From assembly GCA_030429735.1 (NCBI GenBank), contig JAUIET010000010.1:124001-188000 (forward strand): DNA of 64,000 nt. Direction: 5' to 3'. A program made the translations under genes and the position numbers. The notes under the pieces are model-generated. The model saw only the letters and a program-made list of their open reading frames with translations, searched no databases and had not been told where the DNA came from. This document shows positions 24,481-33,828 of this stretch, one piece after another; the stretch's first letter is position 1, and every line of letters begins with the position of its first letter. This stretch comes from Gammaproteobacteria bacterium. Lineage in GTDB: Bacteria; Pseudomonadota; Gammaproteobacteria; Pseudomonadales; JAUIET01.

Positions 24481-25478
24481 TCTGAAGCCTCATTGTGAAT
24501 CAATGAGTTGCATTGTTCATACCAACGGTTCCAACGCAATTCAAAGTTGCTTCTCCTCTGAGCGGCCTCGGGCAAACTACCGTCTTTGCCTGACAAAAAA
24601 GATTCAATACTTGTGCGAATACTGGCAGCGCTGTTTTTAGTGTAAAGCGCGTTTTCTCCAAAAGTGGCTCTTGAAACCAGGTTGTCGCTTAATAATATGG
24701 GCACACCTACGGCTACGGATTCTGAAAAACCACACACTAAGCCATCGTCATAGTCGGTTAAATCAATAAGCAGTTGTGCGTGTGCTATCAGGGCTTCATA
24801 TGTGTCGTTCTCAACATAATCAAGAAATATCACCCAGGAGCTCTCCATAGCCAAAAGCTCATCCTTTGCTTTTGATCGTTTGCCACTGATACACAACACC
24901 GGTCGTTCGTTTTCCTCAATGCCCATTACTGCCTCAATCACGGCCGACACCGGTTCATCCGGATCAAACGAACAGATCAACATCATGTACTTTTTTTGGC
25001 TAAGCCCAAAATTCTGAAGAACGGTATGGGAGTTGTCTGGCAATTCAATGACAGAAATTGGATCAGGAAGAACAGCCACCGGAGTGCCATGCACTCTCTG
25101 CGCCGCAATAGGGTTGGTTACAATGATCAAATCTGCGACGGAAAATATCCACCTTGCCACCTGCCCGCTGGTGCCTGAGTTCTCTGTAACGTCCAAAGCA
25201 TGATTGTGTGCATCAATCACATAGCGAAAAGAGAGCATTGGTTTCAATAGAGCCAGCAATGCACATAATGCAATACTTGGGTTCTGCGCGATTACTACGA
25301 CAGGTCGTCGCTCAAGCAAAGCACCTACTGTGCGTACTGCGCTGAGCAGATAGCGCACAATTCTGCTGTATTGCGTAAAATCAAGCGCCAATAGGTCTGC
25401 CTCAAGCCTGCGGGCCAGGTTGGTGCTGCGGCGATGAGTTTCCCAACTCAACCACAATGGCGCTTTGTTTTCTAGCAT
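24477..25478 (-). CDS. Glycosyltransferase, GT4-like
   Basis: A 333-residue GT-B glycosyltransferase. The N-terminal domain has VVVIAQNPSIALCALLALL and RYVIDAHNHALD. The C-terminal domain has a GLVCGFSESVAVGVPIL block that stands where the GT4 EGFP/ES motif binds the nucleotide sugar. No signal or membrane anchor is seen. It is the first gene of the minus-strand unit and divergent from an acyltransferase gene across 157 bases. Donor and acceptor cannot be read. Confidence 0.78.
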   Translation of the reverse strand: MLENKAPLWLSWETHRRSTNLARRLEADLLALDFTQYSRIVRYLLSAVRTVGALLERRPVVVIAQNPSIALCALLALLKPMLSFRYVIDAHNHALDVTENSGTSGQVARWIFSVADLIIVTNPIAAQRVHGTPVAVLPDPISVIELPDNSHTVLQNFGLSQKKYMMLICSFDPDEPVSAVIEAVMGIEENERPVLCISGKRSKAKDELLAMESSWVIFLDYVENDTYEALIAHAQLLIDLTDYDDGLVCGFSESVAVGVPILLSDNLVSRATFGENALYTKNSAASIRTSIESFLSGKDGSLPEAAQRRSNFELRWNRWYEQCNSLIHNEASE

Positions 25479-25635
25479 GTTTATCTGCCACAGCCGCGGC
25501 GTTTAAAATGTCAACGCCTATTGTAAAGCAGCACCTGAAGGAATACGTGTTCATGCTGTACCGCCCGTCTATTAGGTTTCCTATTTTCCTTTTAAATCAG
25601 TAAGCTGGCGGGAAAGGGGTAGAGAACGAAAAGCA

Positions 25636-26601
25636 ATGAACAGGGTCGAAGTCTGGGATGGCTGGCGCGGCCTGGCAATTCTTTTTGTACTGGTAGGGCA
25701 CTTCGCCAATATTGAGTGGTTGTGGGAAGACCGTTTCGGGGTAGACATTTTTTTTGTACTCTCCGGAATGCTGATGAGCAAAATACTGTTTGAGCAGCGC
25801 ATGAAGCTGAAGCGCTTTTACATTCGCCGTTTTAGTCGAATTTTTCCCGTCTTTCTAGCCTATATTTTTGTGGCTTATAGCTTGGCTATATTGGCTAAAT
25901 TTGAGTTTTCAGTGTTGGAGATGTTCAGCACTATTGCTTTTCTGCGTACCTATCTGCCTGTTGAACCCCACATATTCAATACCGACATCGCGATCGGTCA
26001 TCTATGGTCGCTGAACGTTGAAGAGCATGCCTACGTGATTATGAGTGTTCTTACACTTATATTTCTGAGCGTGAAGCGCGCAGCCTATGCTCTGTTGGTA
26101 CTTGGAGCAGCCGCTATCGCTGTCAGCTTTTATTACAGCAATAGCGGAACAGCGGGGGAATACTTCTACATTCGAACCGAATCCGCCATAAGCTTCGTTT
26201 TTTTATCAGCTGGTTATAGCTTGCTGCGAAGCAGGTACAGTTGGCAAGGTACGGCTTGGTTATCCCCCGTTTGTTTTGTTCTTGCTTTGTGCTGCTATGT
26301 AGACGCAATGCCACGCTGGCTTACGTGGTCAGTTGCGCCTGTTTTGCTCGCGCTGGCGGCAAATCATTTGACCAACGTGGCATTACCAATTCAGAAGATG
26401 CTCTGCTGGCGCCCTCTGCAACTGTTGGGCTTATACTCATATTCTATCTACTTATGGCAGCAACCTCTGTACATGTACCATCAATTGTTACCCGGTGGTT
26501 TATTAACTGGCTTAATACTCGCCTTAATGGTGGGCTGCCTATCTTTCCATTTTTTTGAAAATCCGCTCAGACAATGGATCAACACCCGTTGGGGGCGATA
26601 A
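25636..26601 (+). CDS. Acyltransferase 3 family membrane protein, locus A
   Basis: A 321-residue protein with about nine membrane helices. It begins VWDGWRGLAILFVLVGHF, with the conserved Arg and His of acyltransferase 3 proteins, has a DIFFVLSGML block and SLNVEEHAYV, and ends with HFFENPLRQW. These enzymes O-acylate (often O-acetylate) surface polysaccharides. It opens a plus-strand run with the GT-C-like and Wzx genes. Confidence 0.88.
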   Translation: MNRVEVWDGWRGLAILFVLVGHFANIEWLWEDRFGVDIFFVLSGMLMSKILFEQRMKLKRFYIRRFSRIFPVFLAYIFVAYSLAILAKFEFSVLEMFSTIAFLRTYLPVEPHIFNTDIAIGHLWSLNVEEHAYVIMSVLTLIFLSVKRAAYALLVLGAAAIAVSFYYSNSGTAGEYFYIRTESAISFVFLSAGYSLLRSRYSWQGTAWLSPVCFVLALCCYVDAMPRWLTWSVAPVLLALAANHLTNVALPIQKMLCWRPLQLLGLYSYSIYLWQQPLYMYHQLLPGGLLTGLILALMVGCLSFHFFENPLRQWINTRWGR

Positions 26602-26609
26602 GCAAAACC

Positions 26610-27800
26610 ATGCGATTAAATCCACTCCATAACAATCCGTTCTTTCTCCCACGTTGGTGCGTCACTGTATACGTGGCGACCTGTTGCATCGCTTTTGCGG
26701 TGCTAGCGAGCAGCAAAGGGTTCCCGAACTGGGATATGCTGGGCTATGTGGCATCGATTCGAAGTGTAAGCACGGTTGATGCGGGCTCACTGCATGCCGG
26801 AATCTATGCTGACGCAAAAGCGTACTTGTCAGCGGCTGACTATGAGGAGTTAGTCGCTAAAGACAGCTACCGCCAGACAATGGCAGCAGATGCTGAGCTG
26901 TTTAGTTTACAGATACCTTACTATAAGATTCGCTGGTTGTTTCTTGGACTGATATCAGCTCTCGAAAGCTTAGGTGTACACGTGTTTTCTGCAGGCCATA
27001 TTATTGCAGCAAGCGCAGCTTCTATTGCAGGTTTCGTGCTTTACAGTACTTTTAAAAACAGCATTTCAGCCTACATGTGGTTGCTATTTCCCTTGGTGTT
27101 TGCACTAAGCGGTGCGCTTGAGACAGCAAGGATCTATTCGCCCGACGCCTTATCTTTGCTGTTTTTTGCGCTCACCTTTTATCTGTATGTAAAAGAACAT
27201 TGGTTGTTTTTCGTTTTGCTCGCTGTATCCGTTTTTGTGCGCACCGATTTAATAGTATTAGTGGGGCTGTGCGCAACCTTATTATTTTTGAGCCGCCCGG
27301 CATTGCGGGTACCGGCTACGCTGAGTTTTTTGTTGGCACTTGGGTTCTACTTCCTTATTAACACGCTCAGCGGCAATCATGGATGGGCTGTAGTACACTA
27401 CTATGTATTCGAAAGTAACATGCAGGCTGCTGATCCGAGGCTGTTTGCTGAGCATTCGGTCAGTCTCGGCTCCTATCTGGGCGCTATTGCTAGAGCCGTG
27501 CCAACAGTGTTTTATTATCCGGCCCTGTTGTATTTCCTGTTTTGTTCGGTTTTAAGTGCGTTGTTGTTGGCAAGAAAGGCCAAGTTCTATAATGGTCTTT
27601 GGAGGACTTTCCTTGCCCAACTGGAAGACCCACGATTTGTCGCTATTCTGGTGGCAAACTTGTACGTTATTGCGCATTTTGTATTGTTCCCATTGCTGGA
27701 TACGCGCTTTTTTGCCGGTCCTTACTTTATCACGGCTTTGTGTTTTTTAAGTTTGATCAGTGAAGAGATGGACCATTCGGTCACTAAGAGCGAAGCTTGA
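26610..27800 (+). CDS. GT-C-like polytopic membrane protein
   Basis: A 396-residue protein with about ten membrane helices. The first periplasmic loop contains PNWDMLGYVASI, placing an Asp where GT-C glycosyltransferases have their catalytic acid. I do not recognise a named family. It may be a polyprenyl-phosphate-sugar-dependent transferase, and so a candidate user of the arabinose lipid proposed upstream, but that is speculative. I chose the ATG at 26610, eight bases after the acyltransferase stop; a start at 26574 would overlap that gene. The stop overlaps the Wzx start by 4 bases. Confidence 0.65.
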   Translation: MRLNPLHNNPFFLPRWCVTVYVATCCIAFAVLASSKGFPNWDMLGYVASIRSVSTVDAGSLHAGIYADAKAYLSAADYEELVAKDSYRQTMAADAELFSLQIPYYKIRWLFLGLISALESLGVHVFSAGHIIAASAASIAGFVLYSTFKNSISAYMWLLFPLVFALSGALETARIYSPDALSLLFFALTFYLYVKEHWLFFVLLAVSVFVRTDLIVLVGLCATLLFLSRPALRVPATLSFLLALGFYFLINTLSGNHGWAVVHYYVFESNMQAADPRLFAEHSVSLGSYLGAIARAVPTVFYYPALLYFLFCSVLSALLLARKAKFYNGLWRTFLAQLEDPRFVAILVANLYVIAHFVLFPLLDTRFFAGPYFITALCFLSLISEEMDHSVTKSEA

Positions 27801-29095
27801 AACTACTGTCTGCGTTGCAAGGTACCAATCGTTTATTTCTGCTGCTGCTTCTGGCTAACGGCTTTAGCAACTTCGTTCAATTTGCCTCAAGCTTGCTGCT
27901 TGCCAGAATGCTCGGCCCGGAACAATTCGGTGTGTTTTCGTTTTTTGCAACCTTGGCACAAAGTCTCAGTCTATTCATTGATTTAGGCTTATGCGCAACG
28001 ATGGTGCGGTTAGCCAGCGGCAAGACACACGAGTCAGGGCGCAAGCAAATGATGTTCGCAACCGCAGGCGTACAGATAGCAGTTTATGCGGCCATGTTAG
28101 CGATACTGATACCCGGCACGCACAGCGTGTTAACCCTGTTTGGGCAGCAGGGCAACAATAGCTTGTATTACCTGGCGTGTGCCATGGCGGGAACGATAGT
28201 GCTGCAGTGGCTCATTCGCTCAGCGCTGGAAATCTACCAAAATGTGCTCATGCTGGCTGGCTTTACAGCTTTGTACGCGGTACTTCGTAGTGCAATGTTC
28301 GCGTTTGCTTACTTGTCATTCGATGCAGATATCAGTGATTACTTCCTGGCGTTGTATTTGCTTCCTCTAATCATCACTTGTGCCCTGTACCTTGTGTTCT
28401 TAGCCATGAGCAAGCCGACTCAAACAGCTGGCACGACCATGCCAGAAACAGGCCAAAGTTTTACGGCCAGCGTCAGCGAATTATTTCACTATGGTAAATG
28501 GATGTTTTCCCAGCCCATTTATTCCATGTTGTACTTGATTCCCATCTTTACCTTGTCGCGCTACTCATCTTTTGAGCTTGGTATTTATTCGGCTGCTTTC
28601 ACGTTCTCCGCCATTTTTCCTCTGATCAATACCTCGGTCCGACAGATAACCATGCCTATGGTCAGCCGTTATACCAGCAGGAATGAGCTTGAGCACTATA
28701 TGCTACAAGTGAAAAGGAAATCTCTATTGGCAATTCTGTGTTCAGCGGCGATTATTCTGGCTATGGCTGGTTTGATGATGTTTGTCTTGGACGAACAGTA
28801 TGAATCGGCTTTTCTGGTGTTTTGCGTGTTGGGTTCTGGTATGGCCGCGACCATCTTATTAGGCCAGTTCAACATCATTAGCCATGTGTTTCGAAGACCT
28901 GATTTGCTGATGAGCATGACACTCGCTCAGGCGCTGTTCCTGTTGCTAGCGTGCCCGCTCAGTGTGTATTGGCTTGACCTTGGGGCGTTGGGGGCAGCGG
29001 TGGCGGTGGCCTTGGCGCTATTGGCAGGTGAGGTTTGGTTGTATTATCAGCTTAAAAAATTGCGCCTTGATCCAACCGCGGCAATACACTGTTAG
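27797..29095 (+). CDS. Wzx-type polysaccharide flippase, locus A
   Basis: A 432-residue protein of the MOP superfamily with about twelve membrane helices. The N-terminal block FSNFVQFASSLLLARMLGPEQFGVFSFF is typical of polysaccharide flippases. It should move undecaprenyl-diphosphate-linked repeat units across the inner membrane. It is translationally coupled (ATGA-type overlap) to the GT-C-like gene and converges on a GT4 gene with a 4-base overlap. Confidence 0.88.
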   Translation: MKLLSALQGTNRLFLLLLLANGFSNFVQFASSLLLARMLGPEQFGVFSFFATLAQSLSLFIDLGLCATMVRLASGKTHESGRKQMMFATAGVQIAVYAAMLAILIPGTHSVLTLFGQQGNNSLYYLACAMAGTIVLQWLIRSALEIYQNVLMLAGFTALYAVLRSAMFAFAYLSFDADISDYFLALYLLPLIITCALYLVFLAMSKPTQTAGTTMPETGQSFTASVSELFHYGKWMFSQPIYSMLYLIPIFTLSRYSSFELGIYSAAFTFSAIFPLINTSVRQITMPMVSRYTSRNELEHYMLQVKRKSLLAILCSAAIILAMAGLMMFVLDEQYESAFLVFCVLGSGMAATILLGQFNIISHVFRRPDLLMSMTLAQALFLLLACPLSVYWLDLGALGAAVAVALALLAGEVWLYYQLKKLRLDPTAAIHC

Positions 29096-30219
29096 CCTGA
29101 TTTCCGTTTATCCAGGAGTGCTTGGTACACATCGGTGTATGCGTCGCACATCGCTGCAGCAGAGTGCTTTGCTGCGAAAACTGAACGCTGGTGTTTAACG
29201 ATTCCTAGCTTCTGTTGGGATGTCAACGTTATCTGTTTTGCCAGCGCATCGCACAATGCGGTCGCATTCCCGGACTGAAATAGAAGACCCAGCTGAGGGC
29301 TGGTAACAATCTCCTTGTTGGCTTCAATGTTGCTTGCGACCATTGGGCAGCCAGCTCGGTAAACTTCAAGAATGCTGATGGGCATCCCTTCTGTGGTTGA
29401 GCAGTTAACGTAAACATCTAAGGTTCGAATAAACTCATCAGTGTTTTCTACGTAACCTGTAAACTCTACGGAGCCCAAGAGATTTAAGTCTGTTACTAAC
29501 TTATACAGGTCGTCGTACAGTGGCCCTTCCCCCGCAATTTTTAGTCGTGCAAGTGGATATCTGACGTTTAGAAGTGAAAATGCCTGTATTAGTAGCGCGA
29601 AATTCTTTTCTTCGGCAAGGCGCCCTATAGAACCAATCAAAGGTCTCGCTTCTGCAAGCTCTCCGGTGGAAAGCTGTGTCTCGGCATCGTCTGCTCTAGA
29701 GAGCTCGCCAATACCGTTGCAGACAACTTTTGCGCCAGCCCGCTGTATTGATGCAGGTAGCTGCGCCAATGTGGCAGCACTAACGGCAACTACTCTATCC
29801 AACCGAAGCATGGCTATGGCATCAAGCGCGTAGTAGAGTCGAAGCTTTGGATCATTCTCAACAGCCGTATAGCCATGTTGGGTTGATACAACAATAGGCC
29901 GTTGGCGGCAGCACAGCATGCCCAGCAGAATATTGCTCTTGTAACCATGTGAGTGGATAACATCCACATCGAAAGGGTGCAGAAATCGAAGCAATTTTTT
30001 TGCGCTCACGGGATTGGGCCAACGGGAAGTACGCCATCCGTGCACGTTCAAGCCCATACTGCGCAGTCGCCGTTCAGCCTCATACTCCGTGCCATCAGGC
30101 CTGCGAAAGCACACAATATGCGCGGCAATGCCTTTTTCTTGCTGCGCCCTGGCTAGAGCAGCTGCCATGGCGGCAGATCCATAATAGCCATCTACATCGA
30201 GAATGTGAACGATGTTCAT
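29092..30219 (-). CDS. GT4 family glycosyltransferase, locus A
   Basis: A 375-residue GT-B enzyme. Recognisable blocks are DVIHSHGYKSNILLG (acceptor domain), the IGRLAEEKNFALLIQA and KIAGEGPLYDDL motifs of the donor domain, and EGMPISILEVYRAGCP, which carries the E-x7-E retaining motif. It should add a sugar to the lipid-linked repeat unit at the cytoplasmic face. Its start overlaps the Wzy-like stop by 4 bases, so it is coupled with that gene on the minus strand. Confidence 0.88.
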   Translation of the reverse strand: MNIVHILDVDGYYGSAAMAAALARAQQEKGIAAHIVCFRRPDGTEYEAERRLRSMGLNVHGWRTSRWPNPVSAKKLLRFLHPFDVDVIHSHGYKSNILLGMLCCRQRPIVVSTQHGYTAVENDPKLRLYYALDAIAMLRLDRVVAVSAATLAQLPASIQRAGAKVVCNGIGELSRADDAETQLSTGELAEARPLIGSIGRLAEEKNFALLIQAFSLLNVRYPLARLKIAGEGPLYDDLYKLVTDLNLLGSVEFTGYVENTDEFIRTLDVYVNCSTTEGMPISILEVYRAGCPMVASNIEANKEIVTSPQLGLLFQSGNATALCDALAKQITLTSQQKLGIVKHQRSVFAAKHSAAAMCDAYTDVYQALLDKRKSG

Positions 30220-31478
30220 GCAGTCTGTTCGCTACTGCCAGAGGCTCTCCGTCGAATGGCTTGCAGGCGCTTTTCAATGTGCTCGTCGCGATGCGCGTTG
30301 ACGTGCTTGGCGGCCTTGGCCGCTGATGCTGATCGTACTGATTTGTCCAGAAGTATCAAGAACACCCAAAAACTGAAATGTTGAGCAAGATTGAGGGTGA
30401 TGGAACACAGAAACAACGCGGCAAACACGCCAGCGTAGGTTCTTTTAGTGTCGGCGTCCTGCAACTTAAACCAGCCCATCGGCGCGTAGGCATAAACCGC
30501 CCAAAACAGCAAATACCCCAATAAACCCAGCTCAACCAGGAAGTTCAGATGAGTGTTATGGGTGACCAGACCAATACCAAAAAAGTCTTTGTGGTAGGCC
30601 GCGAAGGAATTGTAGCCGACACCTATCGTCATATGCCGCGAAAAGATGTCTGCCGCATTGACCCATATGCCTTCTCGCCCTGCCAGGTCAGTTTTCAAAC
30701 CCTTGTCGAGCATGTCTTCCATGCGGTCAACACTGATTTCGCTTTGTTGAAAATCCCACAACATGTAAACCGCCAATAGGCACGCTATTAGAACCGCCCA
30801 CCGCCAAAGCGCCTGCTTCAGATTGCCTTGGTAAAGCACGTAAATGCTAAGAATGGCAACGCTGGCAATAAAGCCCGTTCTGGAGCCGGTTAACACTATG
30901 GCCGTAAATAACACCGCGGCGGCGGCGTAATTCACCATTAGCAGCTTGCTGATTTGTGTGTGCCCGAAAAGTAGTGCCATGCCAAGGCACATTTGCATCG
31001 CTTTGATATTCGGATCAGAATCCTTCAGGCTGTAGCGCTCTTCTTCAAAAGACTCTATTGCACCCTGGTATACAGAGCCGGCCGCAAAATCAACAAATAG
31101 GAACGCTGCCAAGGCCAGCGTGCCAAATATGAACGCTTTCATCAGCTGCTCGTTCTGTTGATTGTTTTTTACAAACAAATCTACGATCAACAGCAGCGCC
31201 ATGGTTTGCCCAAGCTCAAATATGCCCTGCTGAAAAAATGGCTCGCTGTACGCCCAGAAACCCGATGCAGCACAAAAAAGAAACAGTAATATGAGCAGCA
31301 ACATAGGTGTGCTTACATGGAACTTTTCCTTGTTGAACAAAACATTCTTGGCAAGAAAGAAGGGCGCGGCTACCAATAACAACCCTCCCGTGATCGTTGC
31401 CATGCCCATGCCTGCGCCAAGGGAAATCAGGTTCGCGATGGGGTAGACAGCAAAAAAAAGCAGTAAAAGATAGTGCAC
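30216..31478 (-). CDS. Wzy/WaaL-like O-antigen polymerase or ligase, locus A
   Basis: A 420-residue protein with about eleven membrane helices and the Wzy_C/O-antigen ligase pattern: TAIVLTGSRTGFIASVAIL near the centre, a large periplasmic loop, and GLVTHNTHLNFLVELGLLG with the conserved His. It should polymerise repeat units (Wzy), although a ligase role cannot be ruled out. The basic C-terminal tail is cytoplasmic. It heads the minus-strand pair with the GT4 gene and is divergent from the export operon across 329 bases. Confidence 0.85.
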   Translation of the reverse strand: MHYLLLLFFAVYPIANLISLGAGMGMATITGGLLLVAAPFFLAKNVLFNKEKFHVSTPMLLLILLFLFCAASGFWAYSEPFFQQGIFELGQTMALLLIVDLFVKNNQQNEQLMKAFIFGTLALAAFLFVDFAAGSVYQGAIESFEEERYSLKDSDPNIKAMQMCLGMALLFGHTQISKLLMVNYAAAAVLFTAIVLTGSRTGFIASVAILSIYVLYQGNLKQALWRWAVLIACLLAVYMLWDFQQSEISVDRMEDMLDKGLKTDLAGREGIWVNAADIFSRHMTIGVGYNSFAAYHKDFFGIGLVTHNTHLNFLVELGLLGYLLFWAVYAYAPMGWFKLQDADTKRTYAGVFAALFLCSITLNLAQHFSFWVFLILLDKSVRSASAAKAAKHVNAHRDEHIEKRLQAIRRRASGSSEQTA

Positions 31479-31807
31479 TTTCGGCCTCGTTGGCGAGCGT
31501 TTACAAATCGGGCGACGGTTGATTATAAGGGCTTAACGCACCTGAGGTATGTACACTAGGGGCACTGCCTTCCTTCCCATCCGACAGGCGGCGCTGTTTG
31601 GCGCTAAATACTACCAGTTATCTCATTCTGCGCTCGAAATGACCAAATGTCGTTGTTTGGTGAAGGGTCTCTCTATAGTATACTGGGTGAACAGCTTCAA
31701 GAGCGCGGGCGTGTATTTAGCTAGCCGTCGGGTTAGGCCTTTGAACGAAGTATCTATTTGTAAACAATAGTATTTCTGCTGAGCTGTGAACCTGTTGGAA
31801 ACTGTAG
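31479..31807. other. 329-base noncoding region before the export operon
   Basis: No credible gene is seen between the Wzy-like and Wza-like genes. It should hold divergent promoters. The best candidate facing the export genes is noted separately. No ops/JUMPstart element (GGCGGTAGCG) is present, so RfaH control is not supported. Confidence 0.6.
31657..31684 (+). promoter_or_regulatory. Candidate promoter of the Wza-like export operon
   Basis: TTGGTG (31657-31662), a 16-base spacer and TATACT (31679-31684) lie 123 bases upstream of the Wza-like start. The -10 is good and the -35 moderate. Confidence 0.4.
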
Positions 31808-32422
31808 ATGAGAGTGAAAGGAATGATCAAAATCAGGACAATAAGCGCCATACTTGCACCTGTCGCGCTGCTTATTTGGGGCGCACTCTTGCCACACTCC
31901 TTGCACGCGCAGGAATCCGCTTCCACCGGAGAGCGCGACCAGTACCAACTCAGCGCTGGCGATGAGCTGGAAGTGTTTGTTTGGCGGGAAGAGGAGCTTA
32001 GTAAATCAGTCATCATCAGCCCTGATGGCAGTCTGGCGTACCCCTTGGCCGGTGAAATTGTCGCTGCTGGGCTAACGCTTAAGGAGCTGCAAAATGAGCT
32101 TACCGAACGAATTCGAGGTTTTATCCCTAAAGCACTGGTAACAGTGACCTTGGTGAAAGTGAATGGGTATCGAGTGTATGTGCTTGGCGAGGTTAATAAA
32201 CCCGGCGAATACGTACCTGGAAATTACGTCACCATCGCGCAAGCGCTCACCCTCGCCGAGGGCCTGACGGAGTACGCAAACGACAGCGGGATCAAAGTAG
32301 TGCGTCAAAGCGAAGACGGCGGTGAGGTATTTATCAAATTCAATTATGCGAAGTTCAAAAAAGGAAAAGGCATATCGTCAAATATTCGGCTTGAATCTGG
32401 CGACGTGGTTGTGGTGCCGTAA
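31808..32422 (+). CDS. Short Wza-like polysaccharide export protein
   Basis: A 204-residue periplasmic protein with a signal peptide (cut likely after LHAQ near residue 35). A Poly_export domain (YQLSAGDELEVFVWREEELS, then ISPDGSLAYPLAGEIVAAG) precedes one SLBB domain (YVLGEVNKPGEYVPG). It is much shorter than E. coli Wza (about 380 residues), has no lipobox Cys and lacks the C-terminal outer-membrane helix barrel. The separate beta-barrel gene that follows may supply the pore. It opens the export operon with that gene, the Wzc-like and the kinase genes. Confidence 0.88.
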   Translation: MRVKGMIKIRTISAILAPVALLIWGALLPHSLHAQESASTGERDQYQLSAGDELEVFVWREEELSKSVIISPDGSLAYPLAGEIVAAGLTLKELQNELTERIRGFIPKALVTVTLVKVNGYRVYVLGEVNKPGEYVPGNYVTIAQALTLAEGLTEYANDSGIKVVRQSEDGGEVFIKFNYAKFKKGKGISSNIRLESGDVVVVP

Positions 32423-32522
32423 GCGGCATACTCGCCAGATTATATCTAGTAGTTTTGTTGCCTTTCTTCCGCGCTATAAGGCACAGACAGGAAGACGGTA
32501 GGAAATAGAAGAGCACTCGAAT

Positions 32523-33776
32523 ATGAATTGTAAAACAGCACAGCGTAAGAAAAAACGAATCACGGCCTTAGCTGTGATGTTACTCGCAAGCCAAGCGGCA
32601 TTTGCTCAGAAATGGGAAACCGCTGGTGTACTGGAGTTAACAGCCGATCAATCTGACAATCCGCGGTTGGAAACGGGTGATGTAGAAGAAGCCTTTGCCA
32701 GCCATGAAATTCTTCGAGTCGAAGCCTACCGAACTACCCGCACGCTGGATATTGGTGTTTCTGGCGAAGCGGAGTTTGTACAGTTTTCCCAGTCTGGCCC
32801 TGAAGAGCAACAACTGCAGGACGAAGAAAACCAACGCGCGTCGCTCACGCTGGCTTACAAGCCGAATTCAAAAATGAAATACGACTTGTATTCACGCTAC
32901 GCGCATGAAAATTATTCATCCAGGCAAGCGGTCGATTTCAATACCGGGGGTGGCATCGGTGCTGACCCGGCAGGCGATGGTCAAATTAATGACATCCAGC
33001 AGCAATTCAGAATTGATCGCTTTGTTGTGCAGCCATCTGTTGCCTACAAGGCCACTCGTCGTAGCGAATACAAGGCGTTTATGCAGCATTACGACACAGA
33101 CTTTTCAGACGATACCAGGTTGGCGGATTACACCACCACACAATATTCGGGTGAGTGGATTTACTCTCTCTCCGAAGTCAGACTTGACGCGCTGGAAGTG
33201 CAGCTAGGCTATACCGACTACGAATCAAACGGAATTTTGAATAACGCGAACGTTGCGGTTAATGCCTATGACGGTACGGGTATACCGCTGAAACTGACTT
33301 ATATTCGCTCTTTTAAGCGCGGTTTGTACCTGGCCGCCTCAGCCGGAGTTATTCAACTGGATTTTGATGCGCTCAATATTGATAAACAAAATGAGCCGCT
33401 TTTCAATTTGTACTATGGAAATGACAACACTGAAGGCCGCCATAAATACGCGTTTGCTTACAATGACTCTGTGCAGCCAAACTCATCTGGCATCCTAATC
33501 AAGAGCCAGTCTATGCGTTTAGAGTACCAATACCTGCTGAGTAGAAAGGCGCGCGTGGGTTTGCGTTCTCTCATTTTTAGAAATGAAGACTTAAGCGGCG
33601 AAAACGTTGGTCGTGAGCAAGATTATTTCAATCTTGAACCATTTTTCAGCATGGATATTGGTCGGTCTATGGAGTTGAGCCTTCGGTACCGATTCAGAGA
33701 TTTTCAGCGAGCCGACGGATCCGACTCTGAAGACAATTCATTCACGGCTACGCTGAAACTCAATCTTTGGGGCTAA
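32523..33776 (+). CDS. Outer-membrane beta-barrel protein of the export operon
   Basis: A 417-residue protein with a signal peptide (MNCKTAQRKKKRITALAVML..., cut after AAFA near residue 29). A long series of alternating amphipathic strands ends LSLRYRFRDFQRADGSDSE and TATLKLNLW, the aromatic/amphipathic C-terminus expected of an outer-membrane barrel. It resembles barrels that accompany short Wza-like proteins in exosortase-type exopolysaccharide loci. The likely role is secretion or anchoring of the polymer in the outer membrane. No exosortase gene is in the window. Confidence 0.75.
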   Translation: MNCKTAQRKKKRITALAVMLLASQAAFAQKWETAGVLELTADQSDNPRLETGDVEEAFASHEILRVEAYRTTRTLDIGVSGEAEFVQFSQSGPEEQQLQDEENQRASLTLAYKPNSKMKYDLYSRYAHENYSSRQAVDFNTGGGIGADPAGDGQINDIQQQFRIDRFVVQPSVAYKATRRSEYKAFMQHYDTDFSDDTRLADYTTTQYSGEWIYSLSEVRLDALEVQLGYTDYESNGILNNANVAVNAYDGTGIPLKLTYIRSFKRGLYLAASAGVIQLDFDALNIDKQNEPLFNLYYGNDNTEGRHKYAFAYNDSVQPNSSGILIKSQSMRLEYQYLLSRKARVGLRSLIFRNEDLSGENVGREQDYFNLEPFFSMDIGRSMELSLRYRFRDFQRADGSDSEDNSFTATLKLNLWG

Positions 33777-33828
33777 CCCAATACATACTATTCGTTAGAA
33801 GCAATTAACAGGGAATACGAGAAACGTT

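Noticed and set aside
31549-31770. 73-residue frame upstream of the export operon
   Set aside because: There is no ribosome site, and the frame crosses the likely promoter; the composition is not protein-like.
31479-31807. JUMPstart/ops element for RfaH
   Set aside because: No GGCGGTAGCG-type sequence is found in this region.
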